The notes under the pieces are model-generated. The model saw only the letters and a list, made by a program, of their open reading frames with translations, made no database searches and was not told the DNA's origin. From contig CALSFV010000238.1 in the NCBI GenBank assembly GCA_943737045.1, forward strand, positions 794,001 through 858,000: a stretch of 64,000 nt of DNA, in the 5' to 3' direction. The position numbers were made by a program, and so were the translations under genes. Shown here one piece after another: positions 1 to 13,123 of this stretch (the stretch's first letter is position 1; every line of letters starts with the position of its first letter). The DNA comes from Parapristionchus giblindavisi. Taxonomy: Eukaryota; Nematoda; Chromadorea; Rhabditida; Diplogasteridae.

Positions 1-15
1 TTTATTTTATTTTAG

Positions 16-117
16 GCGGATGACGTACTCAATGAGATCCTCGCTTGTCCACCTCCTACAAAATATGATATGAAGGTGCATACGATTTACCGTAATACTT
101 CTCGTCTCCATTCGTAA
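16..117 (+). CDS. 3'-terminal exon of an upstream gene (partial)
   Basis: A TTTTAG acceptor at 10-15 is followed by 33 open codons (ADDVLNEILACPPPTKYDMK..., ending SRLHS) and TAA at 115-117. The polyadenylation signal AATAAA (116-121) overlaps the stop codon, which marks a true 3' end. The rest of the gene lies outside the window to the left. I do not recognise the protein. Product unknown. Confidence 0.5.
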   Translation, partial: ADDVLNEILACPPPTKYDMKVHTIYRNTSRLHS

Positions 118-154
118 TAAAGAAATTTGGAATTAGACTGAAAAGGCAATGTTT

Positions 155-228
155 GAAGGGAGCGTTACCTCTCTCATTATCAATGATCTCTACATTGCGC
201 TCACTAGTTGAGAGAGGTTACGCTCCTT
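155..228. repeat. Short hairpin (foldback) repeat downstream of polyA site
   Basis: GGAGCGTTACCTCTCTCA at the left is matched in inverted form by TGAGAGAGGTTACGCTCC at the right. It is a compact foldback just after the 3' end of the first gene. It may be a small MITE or a transcription-end structure. Confidence 0.5.
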
Positions 229-600
229 TAAAAAGTGGGTTGTGATATGATATTTTTTAGAAGAAAAAGGTTGATAATTCTAAATTGATTCAATCTTTCC
301 GCCCTGGTCCTTGACTATGGTTCGTTTAGGAAGTAGAAATACTTGCACGATGTCAATAATAATAATGAAAATGATATGGTACAATGAAGTGAAATAATTA
401 CAGAGATAATATCTTTTGAACTCAGTCTATGGCAATTGTGAAAAATTCTTATATACATACGTAATGTAATACTGTGACTTAGTTGTTACCGTTCTGTTCG
501 CTTCTTATTTTATCATTAGTACTGTTGAATGATCTTTTTTGACTCTGTCATTAATTTGAAAGATGCGATAAAATATTTTTTTATTTACATTATTCAGGAA

Positions 601-1512
<912 letters not shown>

Positions 1513-2082
1513 ATGGCATCCATAAATGCAGTACATTCCATTCACTGTGCAGTGTACCGTACACTTTTTCGAAATGCAGAATACAATTATAATAGCAACA
1601 TCTTTTCAAACAGTCCTTTATCAGGCTTTCCCCATATTTCACATTAAAAAAAAAGGTTTTTTAGAAGGCATCCATCAAGAAAACGACAAAGAAGTACATG
1701 GAGGTAAGTATAAAATATAGATCAAAATATACAATTCAGTGACAACATGAATCAAATTTTGATAAATTGGGCAGAATAAATAATATGCCCCGAATCTTTT
1801 ATATGAACTAAGTCGGCTGAGTGTGATGTTTCACTTGAGAAATCATAAGAACAAATTTCCAGAAAAAAATTCGTTCAAATACGAAAAAAATAATTTTTTT
1901 TTGTGGTTATAATATTTTATAGTGTTTGTTAGCCGAAATATCTATTTTCATGATTTCTCAAGTGGACAATGGCCGAATTAGTCTATATAAAAAATTTAGG
2001 CAGATGATTTTAATGGATAGTAAACACTAACTCTTCCTAGTCTCTCGTAAATAACCAGTCGCACGAGTTTTCACGACCTTTA

Positions 2083-2198
2083 AAGGCATACCCCAATCTA
2101 ATTTGACTCTCCGCACTGACAATAATCTCTCGCAGACAACGAAAGCAAGAGAGTGTGGCCAGAGCAGAGAGTTTCAAATTACCTTGGGGTGTGCCTTT
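2083..2198. mobile_element. MITE family with AAAGGCAYACCCC ends, copy 1
   Basis: AAAGGCATACCCCAATCTAA at the left is mirrored by the right end TTGGGGTGTGCCTTT. Internal words (GCAGAGAGTTTCAAATTA, GAGAGAGT...GCCA) recur at 11803-11901, 58170-58285 and 63510-63603, some of them truncated. It is a non-coding foldback of about 116 bp. Confidence 0.6.
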
Positions 2199-4250
2199 AT
2201 TGACCTTAATTTGGGCGCACGTTTCGTCACACTCAATCAACATCATTTTTTTTCGGGGCTAATGTACGAATTTAGATAGTTGCTATTAGCTATTGGCTCT
2301 TTCATGATTAGTTCATTATGATTATATCCTATTAGATTTTCCTATTAGATTAATTCATCATACCATTTTAGCTGGAAGACCGATGCAATCGATGGGTGGA
2401 ATCATTCATGAGAAGTCGTGACCTTCTTGAATTCACCATGACTCCTCCCAAATTCTTTCCCTTGATTATCCTTCAAAAGGATGCTTGATATCTTTGATCA
2501 TGACCCACTGCTAATTCGTGATTGTTCATCATAGATCTCCCAACTTTGCTTGAAATTCATCGATTTCCTTTCATTGTAAAAATAATCGACTCCCCTTTCA
2601 TTAGTCCCAATTTCTTCTTCCTCTTGTTCGGTCGTCCTTTCATTTGGTGTGGGAATAAACCTCTTCATATAGCACACTGATCGTCTTGACAAACATAGAA
2701 AACAGAGAGAGACCCATGCCGTTTAGGGATATCTGAATTTCGATGATTCGCAAGAGATGTTGTGTGTAGAGGAACATTCCCTGTAACCGACTCTCCATAT
2801 TCTATCGCCAATGAGACAGAACGGTCAGAGCGGAGAATGCAAAATAAATCGTTACTGTATTCACCTTCAGGATACCTCCTGGTATCCTGATAGCAGTGGG
2901 AGACTAAAACTATGTAGTTGGAGCAACCGACGACGCAGTGGATCGTTATAAAAGGTTAAGGTAAGGGCACAACCCGTTATTCAAAGCACACGAAGTCCTG
3001 CCGGTGATCACTGCTAGGCCAGTGATCTTTCAAGGCAAATCGTCATAACATAAACAAATTAAGGAAAACACGTTTATCCTAGCATAATATTCAAAAGACA
3101 TTATTCCGACTGTAGCCAACCTTCCGAGATGTGTTTTCATAACGCTGTATCATCACACAACACATTTCATTCTACATTCCCACAATAGTTCCTCTTGGAC
3201 TGGTCCAATATCACATTTGTTTGTAGTAGTTATTGCACCATACATCTATCGCTATAGTACAAACATATTCGGCTCTACTTTATTACGCCACTCTTTCATT
3301 ATTCCGTATAGGTGGCCTGCATTTTTCTCATTTTTTCTGCATACATGCTCTGCATTTTTGGGACAATCATATTTCTCTTCTAGAATTTCCTACGAAAACA
3401 AGTTATACTGTACTATACTCTGGTCTGTTATTCAACCGAACTGAAACCTGATTTTTAACAACATTAATGTTCAGTCTAGTTTTTTAACCTAAACCGAAAG
3501 TTTGTCTAAACTCAAAATTACGTTTTGTCAAAAAGTAAACCAAATTTTTCACATGTTCAAAGTTGTAATTTCGTTCCAAACTCGAAAACACAACCCTGAC
3601 TTTTAACAGCCACGACTGAATCAGTTGAAACGACCTTTTCATTTATCATGCCTTTACGTTGATCTTTACCATCTCTGTGATCGTTTTTCATCTCGTTCGA
3701 AAGTTTAAAGCTCCGCTTTCATTCAATAATGTGCTTTAGTATATATTTCACAATTTGATGGAGACTCTCAGTTTGCATTTCTGATATGCAACAAAAGCGT
3801 GACCATGGTAAATTAGTCGAATGCGTATGGCTTGCGGTATTCCTACCTCTGAATTCTTCCCACGAACATGATCAATACCTTTATCAACATCCCATCGTTA
3901 TCGTTATCAAAATCAACAGTGAATATGATTCATCAAATATCTCTGACTCATACCAATTTGCACTCATTCCTTTATATTTCTGTCCTTCACAGATAATCTT
4001 CCGCTCACGTTGATTGGTCGAACAAACAGCGTCATATCTTTCTACATTTCGAATAATTTAATTTAAATTAAATTATTTTCAACTTCATTGATTTATTGAC
4101 AGGTACTCGTCTGTTTGCGTATTTCTACAAAACATTTTTGTTATTGGGGAAATCAGTTCAGTTATATCAGTTATTTGTTTAGTATACAAATCACTAATAG
4201 TAAGATTTCACATAATGTAATAAATACTACCCTTTCCTAGCAGACCTATT
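2199..4250. other. Intergenic, no supported gene
   Basis: Only short random ORFs are seen. One repeat is recognisable: about 2953-3035 (CACACGAAGTCCTG...AGTGATCTTTCAAGGC) matches 34510-34590 and its mirror near 39680-39755, with a degraded copy near 55025-55070. Confidence 0.5.
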
Positions 4251-4288
4251 AGGTTAAAGAGTATGATCAGAATGGTTTCATTACCAGA

Positions 4289-4501
4289 ATGGCTGCTCCT
4301 CTACGTTGGCGTTTCTATCGTTCAGTCTCGTGGATGCTGCCTGGATTCATCAAGAAGAAATTAGCCATCAGATTGGCCAAAGACCAAGCGAAAGATGTGA
4401 GTGCTTTGTATTTAAAGGTGTACTCAAAAGACGGAAATAAAAAACATGTGATTGCGCACAAAATTGACCTAACTGAAAAAGCAAGAAAAGTCATTCCATG
4501 A
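4289..4501 (+). CDS. Possible single-exon gene, 70-aa basic protein
   Basis: The ATG at 4289 sits one base after a TTACCAG acceptor-like site, compatible with trans-splicing. The ORF has a basic, amphipathic N-terminus (MAAPLRWRFYRSVSWMLPGF...) and ends KARKVIP. AATAAA occurs about 150 bp after the stop (near 4650). The N-terminus could be a mitochondrial presequence, but this is inference. No homologue is recognised. It could also be a chance ORF. Confidence 0.3.
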   Translation: MAAPLRWRFYRSVSWMLPGFIKKKLAIRLAKDQAKDVSALYLKVYSKDGNKKHVIAHKIDLTEKARKVIP

Positions 4502-4689
4502 CGTTTTCATTTTCCATGATATTTTTCTCACCAAACAACATGAAAGAATGTCAACCAGGCTCACCTTTGGAAGACAGAGAAGAAGTAAATAATGCATGGT
4601 GTACCAGCTTGAAACAATACAAGCATGCTGCACGAGAAAAAAAATAGAATAAACATCACAAAATTCATCAAAAATCGACATTATTCACA

Positions 4690-5420
4690 CCGAAAAGAGA
4701 GCGCTGTCACAGTTGAACAAAGGGACATAATGGTGTAGATCGGTGAAGGACTCTTATTGTTGGGACCATCCGTCTCACGCACATTCTTCATGTTTGATAA
4801 ACTGTTGATTAAGAGTGTTTCAGGCGATACGCGGGAGGATTTGGTGCTGATCTCGTTATTTTGTTACTTCAACACAGTCTTTCACGCTGAGACGCATTCA
4901 TACAGTTTATAATTTTTGGATGATTCATATTTTATGTGAGATAAATTATTCGCAGAAAAGTAAACATTAACAAGACAAAAGAAGAATCGATTGAGTTTTT
5001 TTTACAGAATTTGTTTTTTTAATGTCAATTTAACCCTAACTGGAGAAAGATCTATTGTTGAAATGTTGTTGTCACTGACTTTAAAAAAAGATTTCAGGCA
5101 AGACAAATACATTGCATTCGTTTTTAAAAGGAACACTAATTTAGAAATCGCCGCTCTGGCAATGCTTACTCGCTTCCTTAGTCTACTAGGGGATAGAAAA
5201 AATAAAAGGATAGAAAAAATAGGTCGGTGTGTGCATTTAAGCTTATTATCATTAAACGAATATTTTAAACGTGATATAAGGTGAACCTGAATCATCCAAA
5301 CTTCTAATAGAATAAGGTTGGCGCAATAGGAAAACTAGCATTTTGGAAAGCTATAAGGAAGCAGGAAAACTAGAATTTTATAAAATCCATCCAGTAAAAT
5401 TCAAACAATGAATCATCTAA
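4690..5420. other. Intergenic, no supported feature
   Basis: AT-rich sequence with overlapping 97-codon ORFs on both strands (4991-5295). Neither has coding character, and no splice signals or repeats stand out. Confidence 0.4.
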
Positions 5421-5533
5421 ACAGTGTTCATCTCTGCATGCCATCGTACTCTTCTCATATGTGATATTTGCGGCAGGAGTATTGGATATTGATCGATGTA
5501 TAACGGACACGGTATATTTTCACATTTACTCAG

Positions 5534-8500
5534 ATTCAGAAAAGATCGAAATTGCTGTCCCATCAGGTGTGCTACTATCATGAAATATGTTTTACTGGAG
5601 ATGATGCGCTATCTTCGTTTGATAAATCTTCGGCTTCCTTTTATAGAAAAAATTGTACACTAATCGTCCAAATCAAGTGAGTAGCTCGCTTCAATAAAGC
5701 TTTTTCTTCTATTACATTCATATTACAAAATTAAATACTTCTTCTCTAACTAAACTTTGTACATTTTCCAACGGAATCTTTAAAAATATTAGCGCTTTAC
5801 ATATGACTTTATATTCCCAGTTTGTAAATTACAGGCCATTCAAAGCTAATAAATGGCTCATCGACATGAGAGTAGAAGGCGACGAACTAAATGTCACTCA
5901 GGGACTAAACCTATATCAAGCCGATACTCTTATCGTTGGGTGTTCAGGAAATGGTTTGAAGCAACATTCCGATATAGAAACAGGTTTTAATTAAACAATT
6001 ACTCCTCCAAATTTAGCTTTATTTTAGAATGGTGGAATCCAGACCAACCAATCTTCAATTCCACAATGATTTTCTGCGCCTTCACGGCATCTACCAATAA
6101 AACTGATGTAACAAAACACTTAATAACTAAGTTACTAATTTGTAAATGTGAACTCAATACTTATTACGTGACGAAAGAAGTCGTAACTTAACTTTCAGTA
6201 CTCATTATCCCTACTTATTTCAACAAAGTAATTTTGTTTTTGTTTTCAGTTCAGTTCATTCGGCAAAATCGGTGACAAAGCAAACATTCGATACACTGTT
6301 AAGGGAACCGAGAAGAAAATTGAGGGCTCGGGGAATGCGTTATGGACACCATCCTCCTCTTATTGTAAGAATTCGGTTTTACTGTGAGGGGAATTTTTTT
6401 AAAGAATTTCGAACTTTACTTTGTCAGCCGTAATTTCGGTTCCAGGAAAATGCGATTAAATATCTAATTTTAAGAAACTCATTGTTAGAAAAATCTTCAA
6501 GAAAAATGTATCGTTTTGTTTATTTTTTCATCATATTTTTTAATTTTTAGGCAATATTCGGAACTTTAGAACGTTTTTTCAACTTGTAGAATGCATTGTA
6601 GGAAATCGTCTTGTGATCAATTGTTAAACTATCGAAAATTAATGCTTTAACCACCATTTTACAGTACGATGCAATCCCGAGGATGTGATTTTTAACGATA
6701 CGCACAACCCAGATAAATATTTTGTCTATCCAGTAAGTATGAAACATACAGTACCGTGCAAAAATTTGGACGCAAAATTCGAATTGTTATAACTTTCTAC
6801 GTCCTTCACCGATCGACCTCGGTTTAATTTTATTATGTAGTATAAATATTAGAGAAAAATTTGATCGTATCGATTATTATCTAAGGTGATGAAATGATTT
6901 CATCATACTTCAAATGCCGAGATGTGATCGTATAAATAGGTTTATTCTCAAGTAGATTTTTTCTTCCCAAACCATATTCATCCCAAACCATATTTAGGCT
7001 TACGGTATTTCCCAGCTCGTTTTTTCTAAAAATCTAAAAAAATTGCCATGACGTGCCTAAACATCTACCTAACACAGGGTACATCTACAAAGTGGCGAGA
7101 TTACAGAAATTCAATTACGACTTTGCTCATGAAATCATCATTGGAAGTCAAAGTGGACGGAATTTAATTTCGTTCGCTATCAATGATACAGTATTTCGTA
7201 TCTACTTTGATAGGATTTTGAACCAGGTGTTTAATAAGGACATTCACTAGAAGCACGGTTACAAGCGCTGACTACTAACCACTTGTGAGCTACACGCTCT
7301 ACGCACCCATTCGCTAATATCTAATAGAGAACATAATGCCACTTCCTATGTCCCACGTTCTTCTTGTCAATAGTGCACACCAAATCTCGTGGGTCCCCTT
7401 CTTTAACCTCGAATGATATTTTTATAGGCAAAGTCGTAATTGAATTCATGTAATCTCGCCTGTTTGTATGTGTTAGGTAGAAGTTCGCAATTTTTTTTTG
7501 ATTTTTTAGGAAATCCTGCTGGGAAATTTCGTAAAAACCCAATTTTTTTCTAATTTTCTCTTCAAGTGACGTTAACCTTCCGAAATTGGCATGGCGCTGC
7601 CCCATGACTATGCAATGATACTTGTTGAATCGGAGGCCTGTAGCTCAACTACGGACTGAGTTATGGCGAAATTAGCTCATTCCTTATTGCTGTATGCAAT
7701 CAACGTGGTTAATGGCTTAAAATGATCACTAATAATACTGAGTAGTTCGTTCCTTCTAAAAATTGGACTCACAGAAAAACTCTATCTGGGAATAATCCTA
7801 TTTTTAATATCATATAAGTATGATGAAATCATTTCATCACCGTAGGTAATAATCGATACCATCAAATTTTTCTCCAATGTTTTTTTTACATTGAATCAAC
7901 TTTAACAGCTTTAATCGGTGTTTCTTAGGTGGGTTGCCATGAGGTTTCTCCATTCCGAACGATTGTACCTCGCCACTTGCAAGAATTGAGGTCCTTCTGA
8001 CTTCACGAAATCATTCCTCCATCTCTTAACTGGGCGACCTTGTTTCCTCTTGCAACTGGGGGTTCCAATGTTTATACTACATAATAAAATTAAGCCGATG
8101 TCGATCGGCCGAGGACGTAGAAAGTTATAACAATTCGAAATTTGTGTCCAAGCTTTTGCACGGTACTGTATGTGACACTCTAATCGGTTCTTTGTTCTTC
8201 ATTCTGAGCTGTGTTTTATTTATTTTTAAATTTAAATGTTATTACAATATTACGTACAATTATAATATAATATTGTTAAGTAATACACGTAAAATTATTT
8301 GCAAATCCATGAAAAGCTCCATTTGCATCGATTGTTGTTTGTTCTATTAGAGTATGCATAAATATTTATATTTTTGTTATTATTCTTCAGATGCTTGATT
8401 CAAGTGGAGCCAAAATCGATTGCTCGGGTTCGAATGGATCTATTCTTGTGTGGGTGATCTTCTTATTGTTAGTACAATTTTTAATCGAATAGAAATTGAT

Positions 8501-11500
8501 TTGCAGTGTTTACAATGATACAGAGAGCATGGATGAAACGTCTGAAATCACTTGTAATGCCGATTATGAGTTCGAATACGCTACGGACACTCTTGGAAAC
8601 AAAACGTTTATTCCCAAGGGAGAAATATTAAACGCTTTCTGTGGAGTCAAAGGTAACTTTATCAGCGATTTTGTGAAGTGAAACCAGTATATATACAGTA
8701 TATCTTATAAGTGTATTCGGGAAGCATCTCCAATCCTATAATATTTGTATAGAATTTATCATTAACGAGTGCATTTGGCTCCCTATTCATTTTGATTTAA
8801 AATCCATTTAAATATTTTTTTTTAAAAAGTATAAGATGTATAAAAATGAACTACTTTTATTTATAGTGTGTACGCAGTGTACACGAATTCCTCCGCCAGC
8901 ACAAGTGGGCGAAAATTATCTTCCAGTCGAAATTACTCCTGGAAATGATACATCGTGCGCTTCCCTCACAGTACGCTTTCGTTTACTTATTGATTCATCA
9001 ATTTGCATAACACCATGAAGCACATTATTGATTAATAGCTTTATTGTTACAGTTATATTAAATACGTGCATGCATATCACTCCTGTACATTGATTTACTT
9101 ACTAAATTAATACATGTGATTTTCAGCAAAATTGTTCATGCGTTTCAGAGAAAGTTAATACATTAATCTCGTGTTAGTGATGTAAAGTTCGCCAACCTTG
9201 CCCATCATTCTTAAGAATTATTTTAGTAAAGCAAAAATTGCGCTTAAAATCCCTAGCTAAAGATAATTATATGGTCTTGAAAAGAATATTAGCCCTTTGT
9301 CTAGCTCTATTGGAAATAATGGAGATGTGTTAATTAATCTTTAAATTAGGGGTCATGTGAATACCTAAGTATTTAACAATAGAAGAAGGGGATAAAGCAT
9401 GACCATCAAGATAATAAACAGTTCTATTCATAAGAGGTCCAAAATGCATAACTCTTTGATGGTGAGAGGGTCATATTCCATAATTGGTTCGGAGATTAGG
9501 TCAATGGTATTTTGAATATCTACAGATGAAGATGGTTGAGATGATAAAGAGGTCCAATCAATATTCGGATAATTGAAATCGCCTAAAACAACAGAAGGGT
9601 GGGAACAATCTGTGCATAGAGTTAATAGATCAATAAATGGCATATTGGACGATGTAGGCGAATTTGGGGCACGATATAATCAAACGTGATAGAAGGCCTA
9701 AAACAGATAGTTGTCAGAACGGTAATGAGAATAGGGCGGGTTCAGATCAGTCTAGCCATTAGCCCGCGTTTAGTCTTCAGTGTTTTTTCTCGTTTTCATG
9801 CTGAACATAGACTTCGATAAACAAGAAAAATACTCGGGACCAAAGTGTTGTAAAGAAACATTCGCATCAACGTAATACTACTACTAATAATAATAATTAA
9901 TTGCAGTGTCCTGGAGACAAGTATGTTATCAACAAGGACCAGTTTATGGCGGGAGAAGCCGTTAAGCTAACTTGTGCGAAATCGGGGCTGGGAGTATCGT
10001 GGAAAGTTCGGGATATTGTCGTCGATAATATATCATGCTTCGATCAATGTGAGTCATCATTGTTTTCTTTCTTGGCAATGTCGACCGGGAGGATTACGTT
10101 TGATTTGGAGGAATGTGGGGTATTCGGAGGAGAGAGTAATAGCGTGAATAAGCGGGATACGGATAATTGAAAGCTAACTTGAATCGTACCGGACATGCAT
10201 TCTTAAACAATGATTTACATTAAGATGAATGCAATCTGATCACTCCACTCATTTTCGAATGTCCGAAGGACGAAGATTCAGCTCTTTGTAGCACAGTAAG
10301 CAGTTTACAAGCAATATAATTCTTGCTGGCGCAATTCTCTATTCTTATTTTTGCATCTACTCTAACATATAACACAACTACTATCAAAGCCAAATTGCGT
10401 TCCTCCCAATACCTTATTGATAATTATAAATTCACCACCTACTGTCGATCCGATATATTGAATTGCTAGGTTTTGCAATTGAAACATGTCATTGATTTTT
10501 CTATTTTATGAGATACACACCTAAGTTTATTTACGAGCTGCACTTCACATCCTACCTCCTTTCACGTTTATAATATTGTCACATCTTCTGATACTAAAAA
10601 TATTGTGACTTGTGTAATATCTATTTTTTAACTAAACAAAATATCTAAATGCTTGTTTTCAGCCTTCTTACAACGGCACCATTAAATGTACTGAAGACGA
10701 TCAGAAAATAATGTATTTTTTTTCGTTCTGTGTGCCTTGGAAAGTTTATCATTATATAATTCATGGAAAACATATTATTGACCATTATTTTCATTTTTCA
10801 GGTTCCGACATCCAAAAACCAATGAATCACTCCATATCGATCATGTTTCTTGCAACAGAAATAATGGAACGTGGAGTGATCCTCGCGTGAAGAAGGACAG
10901 CCTGATATACTGCAAGGGTGAGTTGCCGTTAAAGGAGCTCACATAACTCACGTAGACCTCATTAACATCATTTTGTGGTTTTGTGATATGTAGAGTCATG
11001 CAATGCAGTTTCGGTACGCTAGCCATATCAATAAATCAATAGTAGATGTTGATTAGACAAAAAGAATCCATTCAACCTTAAAAAGAATCCATTCACGTAC
11101 TGCAAAGTCTTTGCTTTAAATGAACATTTTTTTCACACCATTTTTTTCGTTTCGTCCGAACACACGTCACCAAAAGTTATGCATATGTTTAAAGGCAATT
11201 CTTTAAGCTAAGGAGCAGACCGTCACTCCATCACCTGAACTATACTATGTTGGCCGATTGGCGGTAGCCATCTTTGGCATAGTCGGAATGGTTGGACTAA
11301 TTATCACTGTCATTGTAATGTTCGTTGGATTGTTTCGAGAGATTAGAGTGAATGAGAAGAAGGAGAAGAAGAAGGTAATAGTTAAAATAAATATCATACA
11401 CTATATATAAAATAGAATGGTCATCCGTTTGTTCAAGCCACGCCCACTTTTCTCTTTCTCTTTCTCTTCCACTATCTCCATACTCCCCTCTATCTCTCCG

Positions 11501-12104
11501 AACAAATTTCGTGTTAGAAGCGCTCTCTTTCTCTGTCCCGAAACATTCCAGAAGGTTCCAGAAAGTTCGATAAACTTTCAGAACATTGAGCATTATATCT
11601 GAATATCAACACATTTCTTCTTCTTATCTCTTCTTGTCTCTTCTTATTCTTATCTCTTCTTGCTCATTAGTATTATTGAATTAGCGTAAATATTACTAAT
11701 ATACATGTCGAGGAGATCAACACTCCGAATCCGCCCACTGATGGTACGTCTTTGGCGCCGACTAATGGTAGGCTGATTAGAAAATTTATCTTTATTATTT
11801 AAAGCGACACCCCAAGCTAATTTGAAACTCTCTGCTCTGGCCATACTCTCTCGCTTTCTTTGTCTGTGAGAGAGTATTGCCAATGCGGAGAGTAAAATAA
11901 TATTTTGATTCTCAATATATCAGTAATATTTAAAAAAAAACTTTATTCATGCTCAAAAGCAACTCCCGCCACATCTGTATCAAATGTAGTCTCAAAGGTT
12001 TTTGGAAATTGTCGATTTCTTTCCTATATCGAACATTGTATTTTCAGAACCCTTCTGAGGCCAAACTCAAGGAGAAGGGCGAAACTAAGAAGGACAAGCA
12101 TTGA
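5534..12104 (+). CDS. Multi-exon Cys-rich single-pass membrane protein (copy A)
   Basis: Exons read as 5534-5676, 5835-5953, 6028-6107, 6250-6364, 6665-6732, 8391-8449, 8507-8652, 8867-8970, 9907-10048, 10663-10712, 10802-10917, 11208-11374 and 12048-12104. Phases agree at every junction except 9907-10048 to 10663-10712, which would run into a stop. A lost exon or pseudogenisation is possible there. An exon ending at 5511 (LHAIVLFSYVIFAAGVLD, signal-peptide-like) may precede it but has no clear ATG. The ectodomain has paired cysteines spaced like CCP/sushi modules (CPGDKYVINKDQF... LTCAK...; VSCNRNNGTWSDPRV...YCK) and several NxT/S sites. The 11208-11374 exon encodes a membrane segment (GRLAVAIFGIVGMVGLIITV) and a Lys-rich cytoplasmic tail ending KKDKH. 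No family name is claimed. Intron 5 holds a palindromic transposon and intron 8 a LINE remnant. Confidence 0.6.
6749..8168. mobile_element. Palindromic Tc1/mariner-like element, copy 1
   Basis: The ends CAGTACCGTGCAAAA and TTTTGCACGGTACTG are flanked by TA. The whole 1.4-kb element is a foldback: long stretches of the left half (GATGAAATGATTTCATCAT region, CCGATCG region) recur inverted in the right half. No transposase is encoded. The TIR sequence and TA target fit Tc1/mariner. A second copy lies at 22886-24339. This copy carries an RTE-type LINE scrap in its right arm that copy 2 lacks. Confidence 0.75.
7925..8065 (-). pseudogene. RTE-type LINE C-terminal fragment
   Basis: On the minus strand one frame reads GRPVKRWRNDFVK..., then SEWRNLMATHLRNT. 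This matches the characteristic C-terminus of RTE-clade reverse transcriptases (GRP..RW.DD...SEWR). It is about 47 codons long, with no other part of the element present. It is nested in the right arm of the mariner-like foldback. Confidence 0.6.
9240..9725 (-). pseudogene. CR1/Jockey-type LINE fragment with internal deletion
   Basis: On the minus strand, SVVLGDFNYPNIDWTS (APE-type endonuclease motif) lies about 9550-9620. It is followed, after a deletion joint near 9455-9475, by the post-RT region HQRVMHFGPL... VKYLGIHM... HISIISNRARQRANILF. Stops are present. It sits in the intron between exons 8867-8970 and 9907-10048 of the membrane-protein gene. Confidence 0.65.
11803..11901. mobile_element. 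MITE with CACCCC end, copy 2 (one end truncated)
   Basis: ACACCCCAAGCTAATTTGAA, GAAACTCTCTGCTCTGGCCA and the mirrored TTGCCAATGCGGAGAGTAA match the 2083-2198 family. The same insertion is present at 63510-63603, so it predates duplication of this gene block. It is absent from the copy at 20.8-22.3 kb. Confidence 0.55.
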
Positions 12105-12488
12105 TCCCAGAATTTGTAGAAAGTGATTATCTCTAGAACTGTACTGCAGCTAGAGATATCACATAAGAAAACAACTTGATATATATTATGTTGTTTGTGT
12201 TACAACTAAGGCGATATACCATGTCTGGAACTGGAGTTGAACGGGAGAACTCTTTGAAAAAAATTCTGAATAGTATTGAACTCGAAGAAATCGAACAGAC
12301 ATGTGTTCTTGAACTAAAAACAATAGCATAAGGCACTATGTACATTGGGGACATCTCAAAAATTGTTCCGTTTTGTAAAGAAGAAATTCATCTCCTTCAA
12401 AATATAATAAAGTTTATTATTTTTCTTTGTTTAACACATTTTCAACTAAACTATAGTTTGTAAAGAGTACATAAATTTAATTAAAATA

Positions 12489-13123
12489 CACTCAGAAAAA
12501 AAGGTGTAAAATAGAACACATTTTCATGTTCATTCCGTCAAACTCTAATACGCGATGTGTAACTATTAACAGCCTAAAAAGTGTACTTTTCAACACATGA
12601 AAAGGTGTAAAAATGAACACCTCGAGGTGTAAAAACTACACCTTTTTGAATGGCGCGGTCACCCCTTTTCATTCATTAGCTCTGCACATATCTTTAGACT
12701 CCAACCACTTTGTCAATGTTACCACTGACTGTCAAAAATTTGTGAGTGTCAACACATTTGCGTCTCACAATCATATCTTTCAATTGTAATAAGAATAGAC
12801 TTCACAATCGCTTGATGACATGCGCATTGCATGAATGCAAGTGTATACAAATAGGCGCGGCGAACACCAGAAGGGTTTGGTGGAGGCGGTATTCGGTTTA
12901 AAGGAACACCTTTCCAGGTGTTCCACTGAGCACATAAAGAGGTGTAAATTAGAGACTCGAAACTTAACGTGAAGCTGAAACCTGTAAAACTGGACATCTT
13001 TTCATGTGTTCAAAAGAGCACTTTAAAAGGTGTAAATTAGGACACCCCTACGTCTTCATAAAAACACTCCGAGGTGTTCTACAAAATTACACCTGTTCAT
13101 TTTTACACCTTTTTTTCTGAGTG
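12489..13123. mobile_element. 635-bp TA-flanked MITE (CACTCAGAAAAAAAGGTGTA ends)
   Basis: CACTCAGAAAAAAAGGTGTA at the left is mirrored by TACACCTTTTTTTCTGAGTG at the right, flanked by TA on both sides. The interior repeats the words AGGTGTAAA and ACACCT in both orientations. There is no transposase ORF. It is Tc1/mariner-like on target site. It lies just beyond the 3' UTR of copy A (AATAAA near 12406). Confidence 0.75.

Noticed and set aside
4991..5295. 97-codon ORFs on opposite strands
   Set aside because: Two overlapping open frames with no splice signals or homology; likely chance.
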